Shown here piece by piece: positions 12,404 to 24,266 of a DNA stretch of 64,000 bases (the first letter of the stretch is position 1; each line of letters starts with the position of its first letter). The notes beneath the pieces are model-generated. The model had not been told where the DNA came from and did not search any database. It saw only the letters and a list, made by a program, of their open reading frames with translations. Position numbers and translations under genes: made by a program. The stretch lies in NCBI GenBank assembly GCA_037952775.1, contig JBANAY010000003.1:4154001-4218000 (forward strand), read 5' to 3'. The DNA is from Clonostachys chloroleuca (lineage: Eukaryota; Ascomycota; Sordariomycetes; Hypocreales; Bionectriaceae).

Positions 12404-13333
12404 ATGAGTATTCCTCCTTGGTATGTTTTTTCGTATTATAACTCCTGTTAGTTAGTAGTTTTACTAATATTATTATAGGAATTAATTTTTTAGACTCTCT
12501 CTCTCTCTTATAAGTAGTAAGTGTATTCCTAGCCTCGTTTGTTTATTTTCCTGGGTTATTTTGGGTATATACTAATAGTTTGATAGATTAATTTTATTAT
12601 ACCCCCTGCTGCCTCCCCCTTATAAGTATTTCGAGTTTGGGATTATGGTTTTTAAGTACTAATCAGTATTTATAGTACTAGTACTTATACCTCTGCTGCT
12701 GCTGCTGCTGCTAAGAAGTAGTAGCAGGAGGAGGCTAAGAAGAAGTACGAGGAGATTCACGTACGCTACCTCCAAGAGGAGGAGGAGCATAAGGCTACTT
12801 ACCTCGCCCTCCAGAAGTAAGTTCACTCCTTTATCTATTGTTTTAAGCTTTATTTAACTGTTTTGTAGTACCCCGGGACCGCAGGCGGTCCCCTGTGAGG
12901 GGTATTTAAACTCGGCCCTTATAGGCCTCTCTTGCGGGCGGTATTGGGACCGCCTTAACGAGGACGGGAGCCCCCTTCCTGGCCGCTATAAGCGGTATAG
13001 GTTAAGTAGCTCCTATAAGCTAATATGAGTTTCCTTTTGCTTGTTTGATGCTTGTTTTATAGCTAATGTTAGTATTTATAGCTCTAAGGGTACTATCCTA
13101 ATAGTACTCTTTTTCTTGGACTATGTCTAAGAGACTAAGAGCCTGGCCCTCGCGGCTAATAACCCTGTAAGTGCTTTTATTCTATAGTTTCGAAGCTCGT
13201 ATACTAACTTTGAGAACAGTTGCGGCTAAAGTGCCGTAAGGAAGAAGAGAAGCGCTGTATTGCAGCCAAGGTGGTTTTGCGTGGGTGCCATGCTGGTATA
13301 TTCCCTTCCTCTGGAGACTCTCGTCTCCTTTGA
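12404..13333 (+). pseudogene. Antisense multi-exon gene of copia-C: coiled coil plus Cys half-clusters
   Basis: This plus-strand gene is antisense to the copia element, between pol and its 3' LTR. A start ATG at 12404 follows a pyrimidine-rich leader. Several short introns are visible: a GTAAGT donor in about 12838-12890 ending TTTTGTAG; a decayed GTGAGT donor near 13025; and about 13167-13220 with GTAAGT, branch point ACTAAC and ending ACAG. Joined across these, one frame runs through a Lys/Glu-rich coiled coil (about 12700-12835), a segment with Cys or RIP-type Tyr at C-x2-Y-x9-C and Y-x2-Y-x5-Y/C, and a final exon ending at TGA 13331-13333. The in-frame stops seen are TAG/TAA of the kind RIP makes from CAG/CAA. 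No homologue is recognised. It may be a DNA-binding regulator; the exon borders near the start are uncertain. Confidence 0.6.
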
Positions 13334-13599
13334 ACAAGCGTGGTTTAGTTGTTTCGGCAGGCCTTCTGGCCCTTAGAGAGGAATTTTTTTTTTTATTAGT
13401 TTGCATTAGGCCTTCCGGCCCTTAGGTTGAGATCTCTCCCTCCCGCCGTGGCCCTTGTGGCCAAAATTGAAGTTTGTTTTGCTGCTTCTAATGTTCGTTT
13501 GTATAAAATGCCTCTTGTTATTGTAGTTCCATGATGATATCTTCTATTGGGTTCTCTTTAAGTTTATCTCTTCTCCTCTCCTTGATCTTTTCTTCGATC

Positions 13600-16500
13600 T
13601 TAACTAGCCTAAGTTGCCTGCAGCTTTCTTGGAACTAGGCTCCTTAGAGAGGTTTAGTTAGACTATCAGCAATCAATTTCACGCTTTATTCATAGGAAAT
13701 ACGAATCGTTTTATTCTGAACATGCTCTCTTAACTAATAGTTATAGATATCTATATGTTTCAGCTTTGTCTTTAACTTTTCAAGTGGCTGTTAAAGAATG
13801 CCGATCATCTGTTGGTTATTGTATACGAGATGCAAATTAGACTTATCAAGCTCGATTCCTAGCTCTGAGATCAGTCTCTGCTGGAATAACCCTTCCTTAG
13901 CTGCCTGTACTAATAACAGCAACTCGGCTTCCGTTATTAACATTATAACTGTATCTTGCTTATTAGCCCACCAGCTAATTAGGCTGCTAAACAGCTTTAT
14001 TACATAGGCTTACGAACTCTTACAATCGAGTACATTATCGGCAAACAAGGCGTCACTATAAACTTCATACTCATTTCCTCCTCCGAATTGCAGAGCGAGG
14101 TAATAAGTAGCATTTAGGTAATTCAAAACTCAATTCACTGCTTCGCAGTATTATTAGCTAGGGTTGGTCATGAACCTAGCTAGCCGGGAGACTATAAAAG
14201 CTACATCTAGTCTTAAAATTACTGCGGTGTATAGAATTAATCCGACCGCTCGTTTATACTAGTTAGCTACCTTTTATATTACTATTCTATTATTTAGGAG
14301 GAGCTTGGTTTTATCTATAGGAGTTGCATTCTTGCTATCCGAGGTGTGTAACCTATATATCTTTTCCAGATATATAGTCTGCATTATCCACAGGTATAAT
14401 ATATTACGCTCTCAGATAACCTCTATCCCAAGGAACTATTAAAGCTCGTTTCCACCAGTCAGGTTGTATTTTATCTTTAGGGCTTTAACTACAGCTTTTG
14501 CAGCAGCTTTATTGCCCTTCTTATATATAATAATAATATTATCTATATAGAAGAATAATAGAATTCTTGACTTGGTGTAGTAATATGGTTCATAGGGAAT
14601 TAGCATGAAGTCTAGGCTTCGTAGTATTAAACCGAGCTCCATTTGCTACAAAAGAGGCGCGATTCATAGGCCATAGAGTGCCTTCTTAAGCAATAAGATG
14701 CTTGACTCCTTATCGTGCTTCCTGTAACCAGGCGGCATTCGTATGAATATATCGCCTGGCAGATCAGTATTTATAAACGCGTTTACTGCATTATATTACA
14801 GTATTTCGAGATCGAATCTTATAGCTATTACTAGGAGTGTTCTAAATAACTTGCCTACTAATATTACAGTATAGGTTTCTTTACTAGTAGCCTTCTGCTG
14901 CTAGTCTCCTCAAGCAACAAGCCTGGCTTTAAACTTTCAAAGATAACTATACTTATTGAACTTATAAGTATATCTCTATATACAGTCTAAGATTTATAAG
15001 TCTTAGATCCTTGAATTGAACCTCGAAATCTTAATCTAAGTTTTTATTCGCTTATAGCTCTCCAAATAATCAATTTCAGCTTATTTGAATTCTCTCTCGA
15101 ACTTATAGCCTTTGAGGTCTCTGGGCGTATTAGGAGCAGCTAGCAGCTAGCTCTAATAATATACCTGACCTTAAGGTTTAGGTTCAAGAGGTATTTATTT
15201 AGTTTGAGCCTCGATCTTTAGTTTTAGTTATCTATATATATATCTAATATATATAGCTTTAGTTTAGACCCTATTTTAGCTTTTCACCAAGGGGACAGTT
15301 AGTGAGCTAGCGTAAAAGGCTTGGTTGAGAGCAATTAACAGTTTACTAGAGGGTTTAAGAGTTTGTAGTAAACCTCCTAACTCAATTGAATATATTAGAA
15401 GGCTTATTGCCGGGCTCTTAGGCAGCATTAGGAGAGGTACAAAGTAATATATCAGATATTTATTATCTTCTGTATACCCTTCTTCTTCCTGTGCTTTAGT
15501 ACTAGCCTCTAGGTCGTTAATTAGTTATTCAAAGTTTGTTTCTTCTGTCTTAAGCTTGTCTTCTTATTGAGTTAGCTCTATTACTTAATTAATCAGTTCA
15601 GATTGAAGTATTGACTGAAGTCTCTCTTATATTTCCTCTAGGGTTTACTCCCTAATAGTTTTATATATTCAAGCCTCGTTTGGATCGAACAACTCTTTTT
15701 TATTGAAGATTATATCCCTAGTAATATAGACACTATTAGTAATTAGGTTCTAAACTCGGAAGATATTTTAGGAATTATATCTAACTAGATAGCCTATCTA
15801 GGCTTTTAGGTCTAGCTATAACCTAAATTATTATATCTTTAATTAGGCTATCTTATTTATTATAAATACTTTACAGCTAATTATTTTTAAGTAAGAAACC
15901 TTTAATTAAGTCTTGGCCTCCGGGTTTACAGTTGGTATTATTAAAAAGAAGCTCTAATATAGTATTTTCCATCTAAGCTTTACCTTCGGGGTTCTATTCA
16001 GTAAATATACAGCTGTTCTTACTAGTTCAGGCTATAGCTACTTAGGCAAGTTGCTATTAATTACTAATAGCCTTACTTTCTCTTTTACTACCCCCCAGAA
16101 CGCTTACCCGAGCCGTTCTGCTGTTAAGTACGAGGGGCATATTCTTCTATATTAATCGCTTTATTATATAGGAAAATGCGAATAAGAGAGCTCTTTTAAA
16201 GCTTGTTATCTGTTTCTAAGTATCTAACAGTTATTTTATATCTGGTTTTAAGTATCTGAATTAGATATGTTAGTATTTAAAGGATACTTTACTCCTTCCA
16301 GTCTTTAAAATAATAATTCTAGATAAAGTTAGAATTCCTATCTGTTATAATTACATATAAGTTATAGCCTCTAATTCCTTCTTGGAAGTTATAGAAGTCA
16401 ATTAATAAGCGCTCTCCTGGATTCGAGCTTCTTTCTCTTAGTTCGCGGCTCTCTTAGCGTTTTATCTTCGCTAGGCTATATATATTGTATTCAATAGTTA

Positions 16501-17030
16501 TTAGGCCTATTATTCATGCCCTGTTCATTAAGGTTACTAAGTATTCAAGTAATCTTGGCCCCGGGTATCCAAGGCGCTGGTACTAACGAATTGAATTACC
16601 CCTGTTTAGTCCCTTCCTCTAAGTTATAAATCTGTATTAGAACAGGGCGAGTGCGGTTCGTTTCGGTGTTTCTATATTGTATTTGATAATATACTGGTCG
16701 TAGTAATGGTCCAGTTTGTAAAGTGTTAATCCGCTATTATGTTTGATTAAATCCTTATTATTCTTTTGGTCCTACTAGTATCCTTGCTGCTGTAATTTCA
16801 GGAGTAATACCAGGTTAGCCCCTATTTGCAGGCAGTAGGCTACTTGGTTGAGACAGAAGTAATACAGTTTGTTTTGTTCGTTTTATACTTATAGGGTTAC
16901 TTTGCTATATTCTAATATTAGGAGGCTCGCAGAACCTGCGAAAACCTCCTCGCTTTTAGTAACCTATTTAAAATTCCTAAATCTTATTATATTATTAAAT
17001 AAATATAGTGTGGTTCCTGAATCAAGAAGA
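13600..17030 (-). pseudogene. copia-C inner pol (protease, integrase, RT, RNase H), decayed
   Basis: On the minus strand the aspartic-protease motif Asp-Ser-Gly-Thr-Thr is readable at about 17010-17023. Integrase lies in about 15000-16500. An open RT fragment at 14439-14642 contains a Phe-Phe-Tyr-Ile-Asp-Asn box, the decayed Tyr-Val-Asp-Asp catalytic motif of Ty1/copia, followed by the usual Lys-rich segment and Lys-Tyr-x-Leu-Thr. The RNase H C-terminal signature (Ala-Asp-Ser-Leu-Thr-Lys-Pro-Leu) is at about 13630-13670. Stops are scattered, so it is not functional. The outer copy has the same layout at about 18880-22310. Confidence 0.82.
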
Positions 17031-17079
17031 GCTGAGTGTTATAGTAGATAGCTGTTATTCTTAATAAGGAAGGCAACTA

Positions 17080-18361
17080 TACGGCTCGATATATGATTTT
17101 GGTTAGCTAATTATTAATACTGCTCTCCTTTCGCTTGAATGAGCTTGTTATAGAGCCTCCGAGCCTCGGGGACCTCTTCCAAGTGTTTCTTCCACTTGTC
17201 AGACCGTGGTTTCCCTTTATCGAGGTAGGGTAGCAGGTTTTCAGAGAATAGCAGCTAGCAGTCCTTCATATTAGTACCCTTATATTTATTCCTATAAAGG
17301 ATATAGTCAGGTCTATTATTCCTAGCCTTCTTTTACTGTTTATCCTTATATTCAGTTATTTCTTCCTCTGTTTCTTGCTTTCACTTCTTATCTGGTGGAT
17401 TTTCTCCTTAAAAGGTTGGGCTAAAGTTTCCTTTAGTAATATAAGGTTTTAACTCCTTATTTAAGTCTCTTTTAAAGGTCCTGAGCTTATCTCTGAAGGA
17501 TTTAATAAATATCGATAGCTTATATATACTATTATCTATCTTGGATTAGTTCTGGCTTTTTACTGTTTATAAGAGTAATTCGAACCTCAAATCTAAGTAC
17601 TCCTCCAGGTCGCTAAACTATTCAGGAGAGCTCAGTATATCAGGGACCTTTCTGAGCCTGGCTATCCTTATTACCTTCTCCTAACTATTAATCCAGGCCT
17701 GCTAATCTGTTTTAGGCTTCCTGGCCTGGTTTAGAGAGTCAGAATATACTTCTTATATGTATTTTCTCCTATTAGCCTTGTTTATACTATATATATCTTT
17801 TAAATTCTTAAAGAAGAGGTAAATATTATCTTTCTCTTCTATATAAATAATTGCTGGAGTATAAATCTCAGTATAATAAGAGGCTATATATTCAGTTATT
17901 TACTTAAATATATTATATATTCTGTCGGCCTCTCTATTAAATTAAGTAACCAGAGTTCGATAGGAGGTTTATTTAACCTTATAGACCTCCTTATCTTTAT
18001 TAAGAAGCTTAATATATAAGTATATGGGTTGTTCTCCCCGAACAAAGCTTAATATTCTATTTATATCTGTAACCAGGACTTTCGCTTTATATTATAAATA
18101 TTCCGGGATTACTAGCTCCTTAAGCTGATAAGTATAAAATTCACTTACTTCTTTAAGTTGCATAAAGTACAGGACCCTTTTACTAGCTGTATTTATTATA
18201 GCTGTCTGTTTAAAGGTATCCCAGTTATCTGGTTCTTTTAAGGTAGCGGATATATCAAACACTTTTACAATATCTATTTACTGTTTAATTAAGTTGAATA
18301 TACTTAATATTACTGGTTTAGTGCTCGTCTTTATAGTTACAGTTGTCTTTATGAAGTACAG
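17080..18361 (-). pseudogene. copia-C inner gag, decayed
   Basis: A minus-strand reading from about 18361 gives a long frame interrupted only by RIP-type stops. It starts with Thr/Lys-rich sequence and ends in a Lys/Glu-rich region near 17100-17330 just upstream of the protease. The start codon position reads ATA where ATG would be expected. Gag role is inferred from its position 5' of the protease and next to the 5' LTR (18378-18595). No nucleocapsid zinc knuckle could be read with certainty. Confidence 0.6.
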
Positions 18362-18377
18362 CTCTGAGACTCTTAAT

Positions 18378-18595
18378 TATTAGATCTTATATATTGGATA
18401 GGCAGAAATTATATTGTTTTTATTCATCTCAGTTTTTCTATTCTAGTGCTTCCAGTAGGAACAATTATATAATTTAGTATATACCTCTCCTTTGAGCCTA
18501 ATGCTCTTCTAATCTGGGAAAGGAGGCGCATTTAGGGCAAACCGCCCTCGATTATAACTAATTGCATCGAATTGTACGAAGCCTCGGTTCCAACA
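18378..18595 (-). repeat. 5' LTR of inner copia-C
   Basis: This 218-bp LTR keeps an undecayed GGTTCCAACA terminus (plus-strand right end) that fixes the family's true TG...CA ends. The duplicated target ACTCT follows at 18596-18600. A primer-binding site should lie just left of 18378 on the minus strand, but no tRNA match was recognised. Confidence 0.9.
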
Positions 18596-18600
18596 ACTCT

Positions 18601-21600
18601 CGTCTCCTTTGAACGAGTATAGTTTAGTTATTTCAGCGGGCCTTCTGGCCCTTAGAGAGGAATTTTTTTTTTTTATTAGTTTGTATTAAGCCTTCTGGCC
18701 CTTAGGTTAAGATCTCTCCCTCCCGCTGTAGCCCTTGTAGCTAAAATTGAAGTTTATTTTACTGCTTCTAATGTTCATTTGTATAAAATACCTCTTATTA
18801 TTATAGTTCTATAATAATATCTTCTATTAGGTTCTCTTTGAGTTTATCTCTTCTCCTCTCCTTAATCTTTTCTTTAATCTTAACTAGCCTAAGTTATCTG
18901 TAGCTTTCTTAGAACTAGGCTTCTTAGAGAGGTTTAGTTAGACTATTAGTAATTAATTTCACGCTTTATTTGTAGGAAATACGAATTATTTTATTCTGAA
19001 TATACTCTCTTAACTAATAGTTATAGATATCTATATATTTCAGCTTTATCTTTAACTTTTTAAGTAGCTATTAAAGAATACTAATTATCTATTAGTTATT
19101 ATATATAAGATATAAATTAAGCTTATTAAGCTTGATTCCTAGCTCTAAGATTAGTTTCTGCTGGAATAACCCTTCCTTAGCTATCTATACTAATAATAGA
19201 AACTCGGCTTCCGTTATTAATATTATAACTGTATCTTGCTTATTAGCCTGCCAGCTAATTAGGCTGCTAAACAGCTTTATTATATAGGCTTATGAACTCT
19301 TGTAATTAAGTATATTATCAGTAAATAAGGTATTACTATAGACTTTATACTTATTTCCTCCTCCGAATTACAGAGCGAGGTAATAAGTAGTATTTAGGTA
19401 ATTTAAAACTCAATTTACTACTTTATAGTATTATTAGCTAGGGTTAATTATAAACCTAGCTAGCCAGGAGACTACAAAAGCTATATCTAGTCTTGAAATT
19501 ACTACAGTATACAGAATTAATCTGACTGCTTGTTTATATTAGTTAGCTACCTTTTGTATTACTATTCTATTATTTAGGAGGAGCTCGGTTTTATCTATAG
19601 GAGTTGTATTCTTACTATCTGAGGTATATAACCTATATATCTTTTCCAGATATATAGTCTGTATTATCTACAGGTATAATATATTATACTCTCGGATAAC
19701 CTCTATCCTAAGAAACTATTAAAGCTTATTTCTACTAGTTAAGTTATATTTTATCTTTAGGGCTTTAACTATAGCTTTTATAGTAGCTTTATTACCCTTC
19801 TTATATATAATAATAATATTATCTATATAGAAGAATAATAGAATTCTTAACTTAGTATAGTAATATAGTTTATAGGGAATTAGTATAAAGTCTAGGCTTT
19901 ATAGTGTTAAACTGAGCTCTATTTGCTATAAAAGAGGTATAATTCGTAGGCTATAGAGTACCTTCTTAAGTAATAAAATACTTAACTCCTTATTATACTT
20001 CCTATAACCAGGCAGTATTTATATAAATATATTACCTAGTAGATCAGTATTTATAAATACGTTTACTATATTATATTATAGTATTTTAAGATTAAATCTT
20101 ATAGCTATTACTAAGAGTATTCTAAATAACTTATCTGCTAATATTATAGTATAGGTTTCTTTACTAGTAGCCTTCTGCTGCTAGTCTCCTCGAGTAATAA
20201 GCCTGGCTTTAAACTTTTAAAGATAACTATACTTATTGAACTTATAAGTATATCTCTATATACAGTCTAAGATTTATAAGTCTCGGATCCTTGAATTAAA
20301 CCTCGAAATCTTAATCTAAGTTTTTATTCGCTTATAGCTCTCTAAATAATTAATTTCAGCTCGTTTGAATTCTCTCTTAAACTTATAGCCTTTAAGGTCT
20401 CTGGGTGTATTAGGGGCAGCTAGTAGCTAGCTCTGATAATATACCTAATCTTGAGGTTTAGGTTCAAGAGGTATTTATTTAGTTTAAGCCTTAATCTTTA
20501 GTTTTAGTTATCTATATATATATCTAATATATATAGCTTTAGTTTAGACCCTATTTTAGCTTTTTACTAAGGGGACAGTTAGCAAGCTAGTATAAAAGGC
20601 TTAGTTAAGAGTAATTAATAGTTTACTAGAGGGTTTAAGAGTTTATAGTAAACCTCCTGATTTAATTAAATATATTAGAAGGCTTATTACCAGGCTCTTA
20701 GGCAGTATTAGGAGAGGTATAAAGTAATATATTAGATATTTATTATCTTCTGTATACCCTTCTTCTTCCTGTACTTTAGTACCAGCCTCTAGGTTATTAA
20801 TTAGTTATTCGAGGTTTATTTCTTCTATCTCGAGCTTATCTTCTTATTGAGTTAGCTCTATTACTTAATTAATTAGTTCAGATTAAAGTATTAACTAGAG
20901 TCTCTCTTATATTTCCTCTAGGGTTTACTCCCTAATAGTTTTATATATTTAAGCCTTATTTAGATTAAATAACTTTTTTTTATTAAAGATTATATTCCTA
21001 GTAATATAGATACTATTAGTAATTAGGTTCTAAATTCGGAAGATATTTTAGGAATTATATCTAACTAGATAGCCTATCTAGGCTTTTAGGTCTAGTTATA
21101 ACCTAAATTATTATATCTTTAATTAGGCTATCTTATTTATTATAAATACTTTACAGTTAATTATTTTTAAGTAAGAAATCTTTAGTTAAGTCTTAGCCTC
21201 CGGGTTTATAGTTAGTATTATTAAAAAGAAGCTCTGATATAGTATTTTCTATCTAAGCTTTACCTTCAGGGTTCTATTCAGTAAATATATAGCTATTCTT
21301 ACTAGTTCAGGCTATAGCTGCTTAGGTAAGTTACTATTAATTACTAATAGCCTTATTTTCTCTTTTACTACCCCCCTAGAACGCTTACCCGAGCTGTTCT
21401 ACTGTTAAGTACGAGGGGTATATTCTTCTATATTAATTGCTTTATTATATAGGAAAATATAAATAAGAGAGCTCTTTTAAAGCTTATTATCTGTTTCTAA
21501 GTATCTGATAGTTATTTTATATCTAGTTTTAAGTATCTGAATTAGATATATTAGTATTTAAAGAATACTTTACTCCTTCTGGTCTTTAAAATAATAATCC

Positions 21601-23658
21601 CAGATAAAGTTAGAATTCCTATCTATTATAATTATATATAAGTTATAGCCTCTAATTCCTTCTTAGAAGTTATAGAAGTTAATTAATAAGTGCTCTTCTG
21701 GATTTGAGCTTCTTTCTCTTAGTTTATAGCTCTCTTAGTATTTTATCTTTACTAGGCTATATATATTATATTCAATAGTTATTAGGCCTATTATTTATAC
21801 CCTGTTTATTAAGGTTACTAAGTATTTAAGTAATCTTAGCCCCGGGTATCTAAGGCGCTAGTACTAACAAATTAAATTACCCCTATTTAGTCCCTTCCTC
21901 TAAGTTATAAATCTGTATTAGAATAGGGCGAGTGTAGTTTATTTCGGTATTTCTATATTATATTTGATAATATACTGGTTATAGTAATAGTCTAGTTTGT
22001 AAAGTATTAATCTGCTATTATATTTAATTAAATCCTTATTATTCTTTTAGTCCTACTAGTATCCTTACTACTATAATTTTAAGAGTAATACTAAGTTAGC
22101 CCCTATTTGTAGGTAGTAGGCTACTTGGTTAAAATAGAAATAATATAGTTTGTTTTATTTGTTTTATACTTATAGGGTTACTTTGTTATATCCTAATATT
22201 AGGAGGCTTATGGAACCTGTAAAAACCTTCTTACTTTTAGTAACCTATTTAAAATTCCTAAATCTTGTTATATTATTAAATAAATATAGTATAGTTTCTA
22301 AATTAAGAAGAGCTAAGTATTATAGTAGATAGCTATTATTCTTAATAAGGAAGGTAACTATATAGCTCAATATATAATTTTAGTTAGCTAATTATTAATA
22401 CTGCTCTCCTTTTGCTTGAACGAGCTTATTATAGAGCCTCCGAGCCTCAGGGACCTCTTCTAAGTATTTCTTCTACTTATCAGACTGTGGTTTCCCTTTG
22501 TTGAGGTAGGATAGCAGGTTTTCAGGGAATAGTAGCTAGCAGTCCTTTATATTAGTACCCTTATATTTATTCCTATAAAGGATATAGTTAGGTCTGTTAT
22601 TCCTAGCCTTCTTTTACTATTTATCCTTATATTTAGTTATTTCTTCCTCTGTTTCTTGCTTTTGCTTCTTATCTAGTGGATTTTCTCCTTAAAAGGTTAG
22701 GCTAAAGTTTCCTTTAGCGATATAAGGTTTTAACTCCTTATTTAAGCCTTTTTTAAAGGTCCTGAGCTTATCTCTGAAGGATTTGATAAATATTAATAGT
22801 TTATATATACTATTATCTATTTTGGATTAGTTCTGGCTTTTTACTGTTTATAAGAGTAATTCGAACTTTGAATCTAAGTACTCCTCCAGATTACTAAACT
22901 ATTCAGGAGAGCTTAGTATATTAGGGATCTTCCTGAGCCTGGCTATCCTTATTACCTTCTCCTAACTATTAATCTAGGCCTGCTAATCTGTTTTAGGCTT
23001 TCCGGCCTGGTTTAGAGAGTTAGAATATACTTCTTATATATATTTTCTCCTATTAGCCTTATTTATACTATATATATCTTTTAAATTCTTAAAGAAGAGA
23101 TAAATATTATCTTTCTCTTCTGTATAAATAATCGCTAGAGTATAAGTCTTAGTATAATAAGGGGCTATATATTTAGTTATCTACTTAAATATATTATATA
23201 TTCTATCAGCCTCTCTATTAAATTAAGTAACTAGAGTTCGATAGGAGGTTTATTTAATCTTATAGGCCTCCTTATCTTTATTAAGAAGCTTAATATATAA
23301 GTACGCAGGTTGTTCTCCCCGAATAAAGCTTGATATTCTATTTGTATCTATAATCAGGACTTTTGCTTTATATTATAAATATTCTGGGATTACTGGTTCT
23401 TTAAGCTGATAAGTATAAAATTTATTTGCTTCTTTAAGTTATATAAGGTACAGGACCCTTTTACTAGCTGTATTTATTATAGCTGCCTGTTTAAAGGTAT
23501 CCTAGTTATCTGGTTCTTTTAAGGTAGTAGATATATTAAACGCTTTTATAATATCTATTTGCTGTTTAATTAAGTTAAATACGCTTGATATTACCGGTTT
23601 GGTACTTATCTTTATAGTTACAGTTGCCTTTATAAAGTGTAGCTCTGAGACTCTTAAT
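18601..23658 (-). pseudogene. Outer copia-C gag-pol body, heavily decayed
   Basis: This segment is colinear with 13321-18377 of the inner copy. RNase H lies near 18880-18960, RT near 19720-19920, protease near 22280-22300 and gag at about 22350-23640, all on the minus strand. RIP is heavier than in the inner copy: nearly every CpA/TpG that survives there is TpA here. No open frame of useful length remains on the coding strand. Confidence 0.82.
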
Positions 23659-23876
23659 TGTTAGATCTTATATATTAGATAGGTAGAAATTATGTTGTTT
23701 TTATTTATCTCAGTTTTTCTATTCCGGTGCTTCCGGTAGGAATAATTATGTAATTTAGTATATACCTCTCCTTTGAGCCTAATACTCTTCTAATCTGGGA
23801 AAGGAGGTATATTTAGGGTAAACCGCCCTCGATTATAACTAATTGTATCGAATTACATAAAGCCTCGGTTCTAATA
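23659..23876 (-). repeat. 5' LTR of outer copia-C
   Basis: This 218-bp LTR (plus-strand TGTTAGATCT to GGTTCTAATA) is followed by the ATTAC duplication (23877-23881), after which the interrupted Ty3-A LTR resumes. Confidence 0.9.
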
Positions 23877-23881
23877 ATTAC

Positions 23882-24201
23882 TCCGGATCATTAGTAAGCC
23901 TGAATGATCCTCAGCTAAACTTACTCTGGATTACTAGTAAGCTATTATAAGCCCCTAGTATATATATATATTTATTTTACTAGATAGGATACTCTTTCAG
24001 ACAGTTATTAATATAGTTATAACTCTACTGTAATATTATCTATATATCTATTATTACTAGCTTTATAATACTTATATATTAATAGTAACTTATATTATAC
24101 AGTCTAAGATAATCTGATTATACTACTCAGAATAATACTCTGATTAGTTTAACCCCGACCTACCCTAGACCCTATTCAGTATAAGTTATCTAACTGTTAT
24201 A
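23882..24201 (+). repeat. 5' LTR of Ty3-A, right fragment
   Basis: It continues the LTR broken at 10013, through the CCTAGTATATATA box to the decayed end AACTGTTATA. The next bases (24203-24212, ATTAATAACT) are the decayed primer-binding site. They remain complementary to AGTTATTAAT inside this LTR. Confidence 0.88.
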
Positions 24202-24266
24202 TATTAATAACTCTTATTCAGCTGATTATCTTATCTTAATTACTATATAATAATAGAGAAGATATT

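Larger units (their letters stand above)
11668..18595 (-). mobile_element. Inner copia-C element, complete, lightly RIPed (TSD ACTCT)
   Basis: This 6,928-bp Ty1/copia element reads on the minus strand, with LTRs at 11668-11885 and 18378-18595 and the 5-bp duplication ACTCT (11663-11667 and 18596-18600). Gag-pol occupies about 13600-18361. A 1.4-kb region between pol and the 3' LTR carries an antisense multi-exon gene. A CCCCCC run at 11888-11893 is the polypurine tract on the coding strand. Decay is partial, so short open stretches survive. It inserted near the 3' end of the antisense gene of the outer copy. Confidence 0.9.
10014..23876 (-). mobile_element. Outer copia-C element (TSD ATTAC)
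   Basis: This is a Ty1/copia element on the minus strand, bounded by 218-bp LTRs at 10014-10231 and 23659-23876 and by the duplication ATTAC. Its body is 10232-11667 plus 18601-23658 and is split by an inner copy of the same family at 11668-18595 (duplication ACTCT). On the minus strand the order is 5' LTR, gag, protease, integrase, RT, RNase H, a 1.4-kb 3' region carrying an antisense gene, and 3' LTR. It is more decayed than the inner copy. Confidence 0.88.

Noticed and set aside
13798..14007. 69-aa plus-strand frame in copia-C
   Set aside because: It is opposite the RNase H/RT coding strand and is disrupted in the outer copy; a shadow.
16869..17051. 60-aa plus-strand frame, repeated at 22150-22332
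   Set aside because: Although present in both copia-C copies, it is opposite the protease codons and the copies share it by descent. No start context or motif supports it.
10014..23876. Tandem duplication of an LTR element
   Set aside because: The repeated blocks are fully explained by nested insertion, because the inner element has its own perfect ACTCT duplication.
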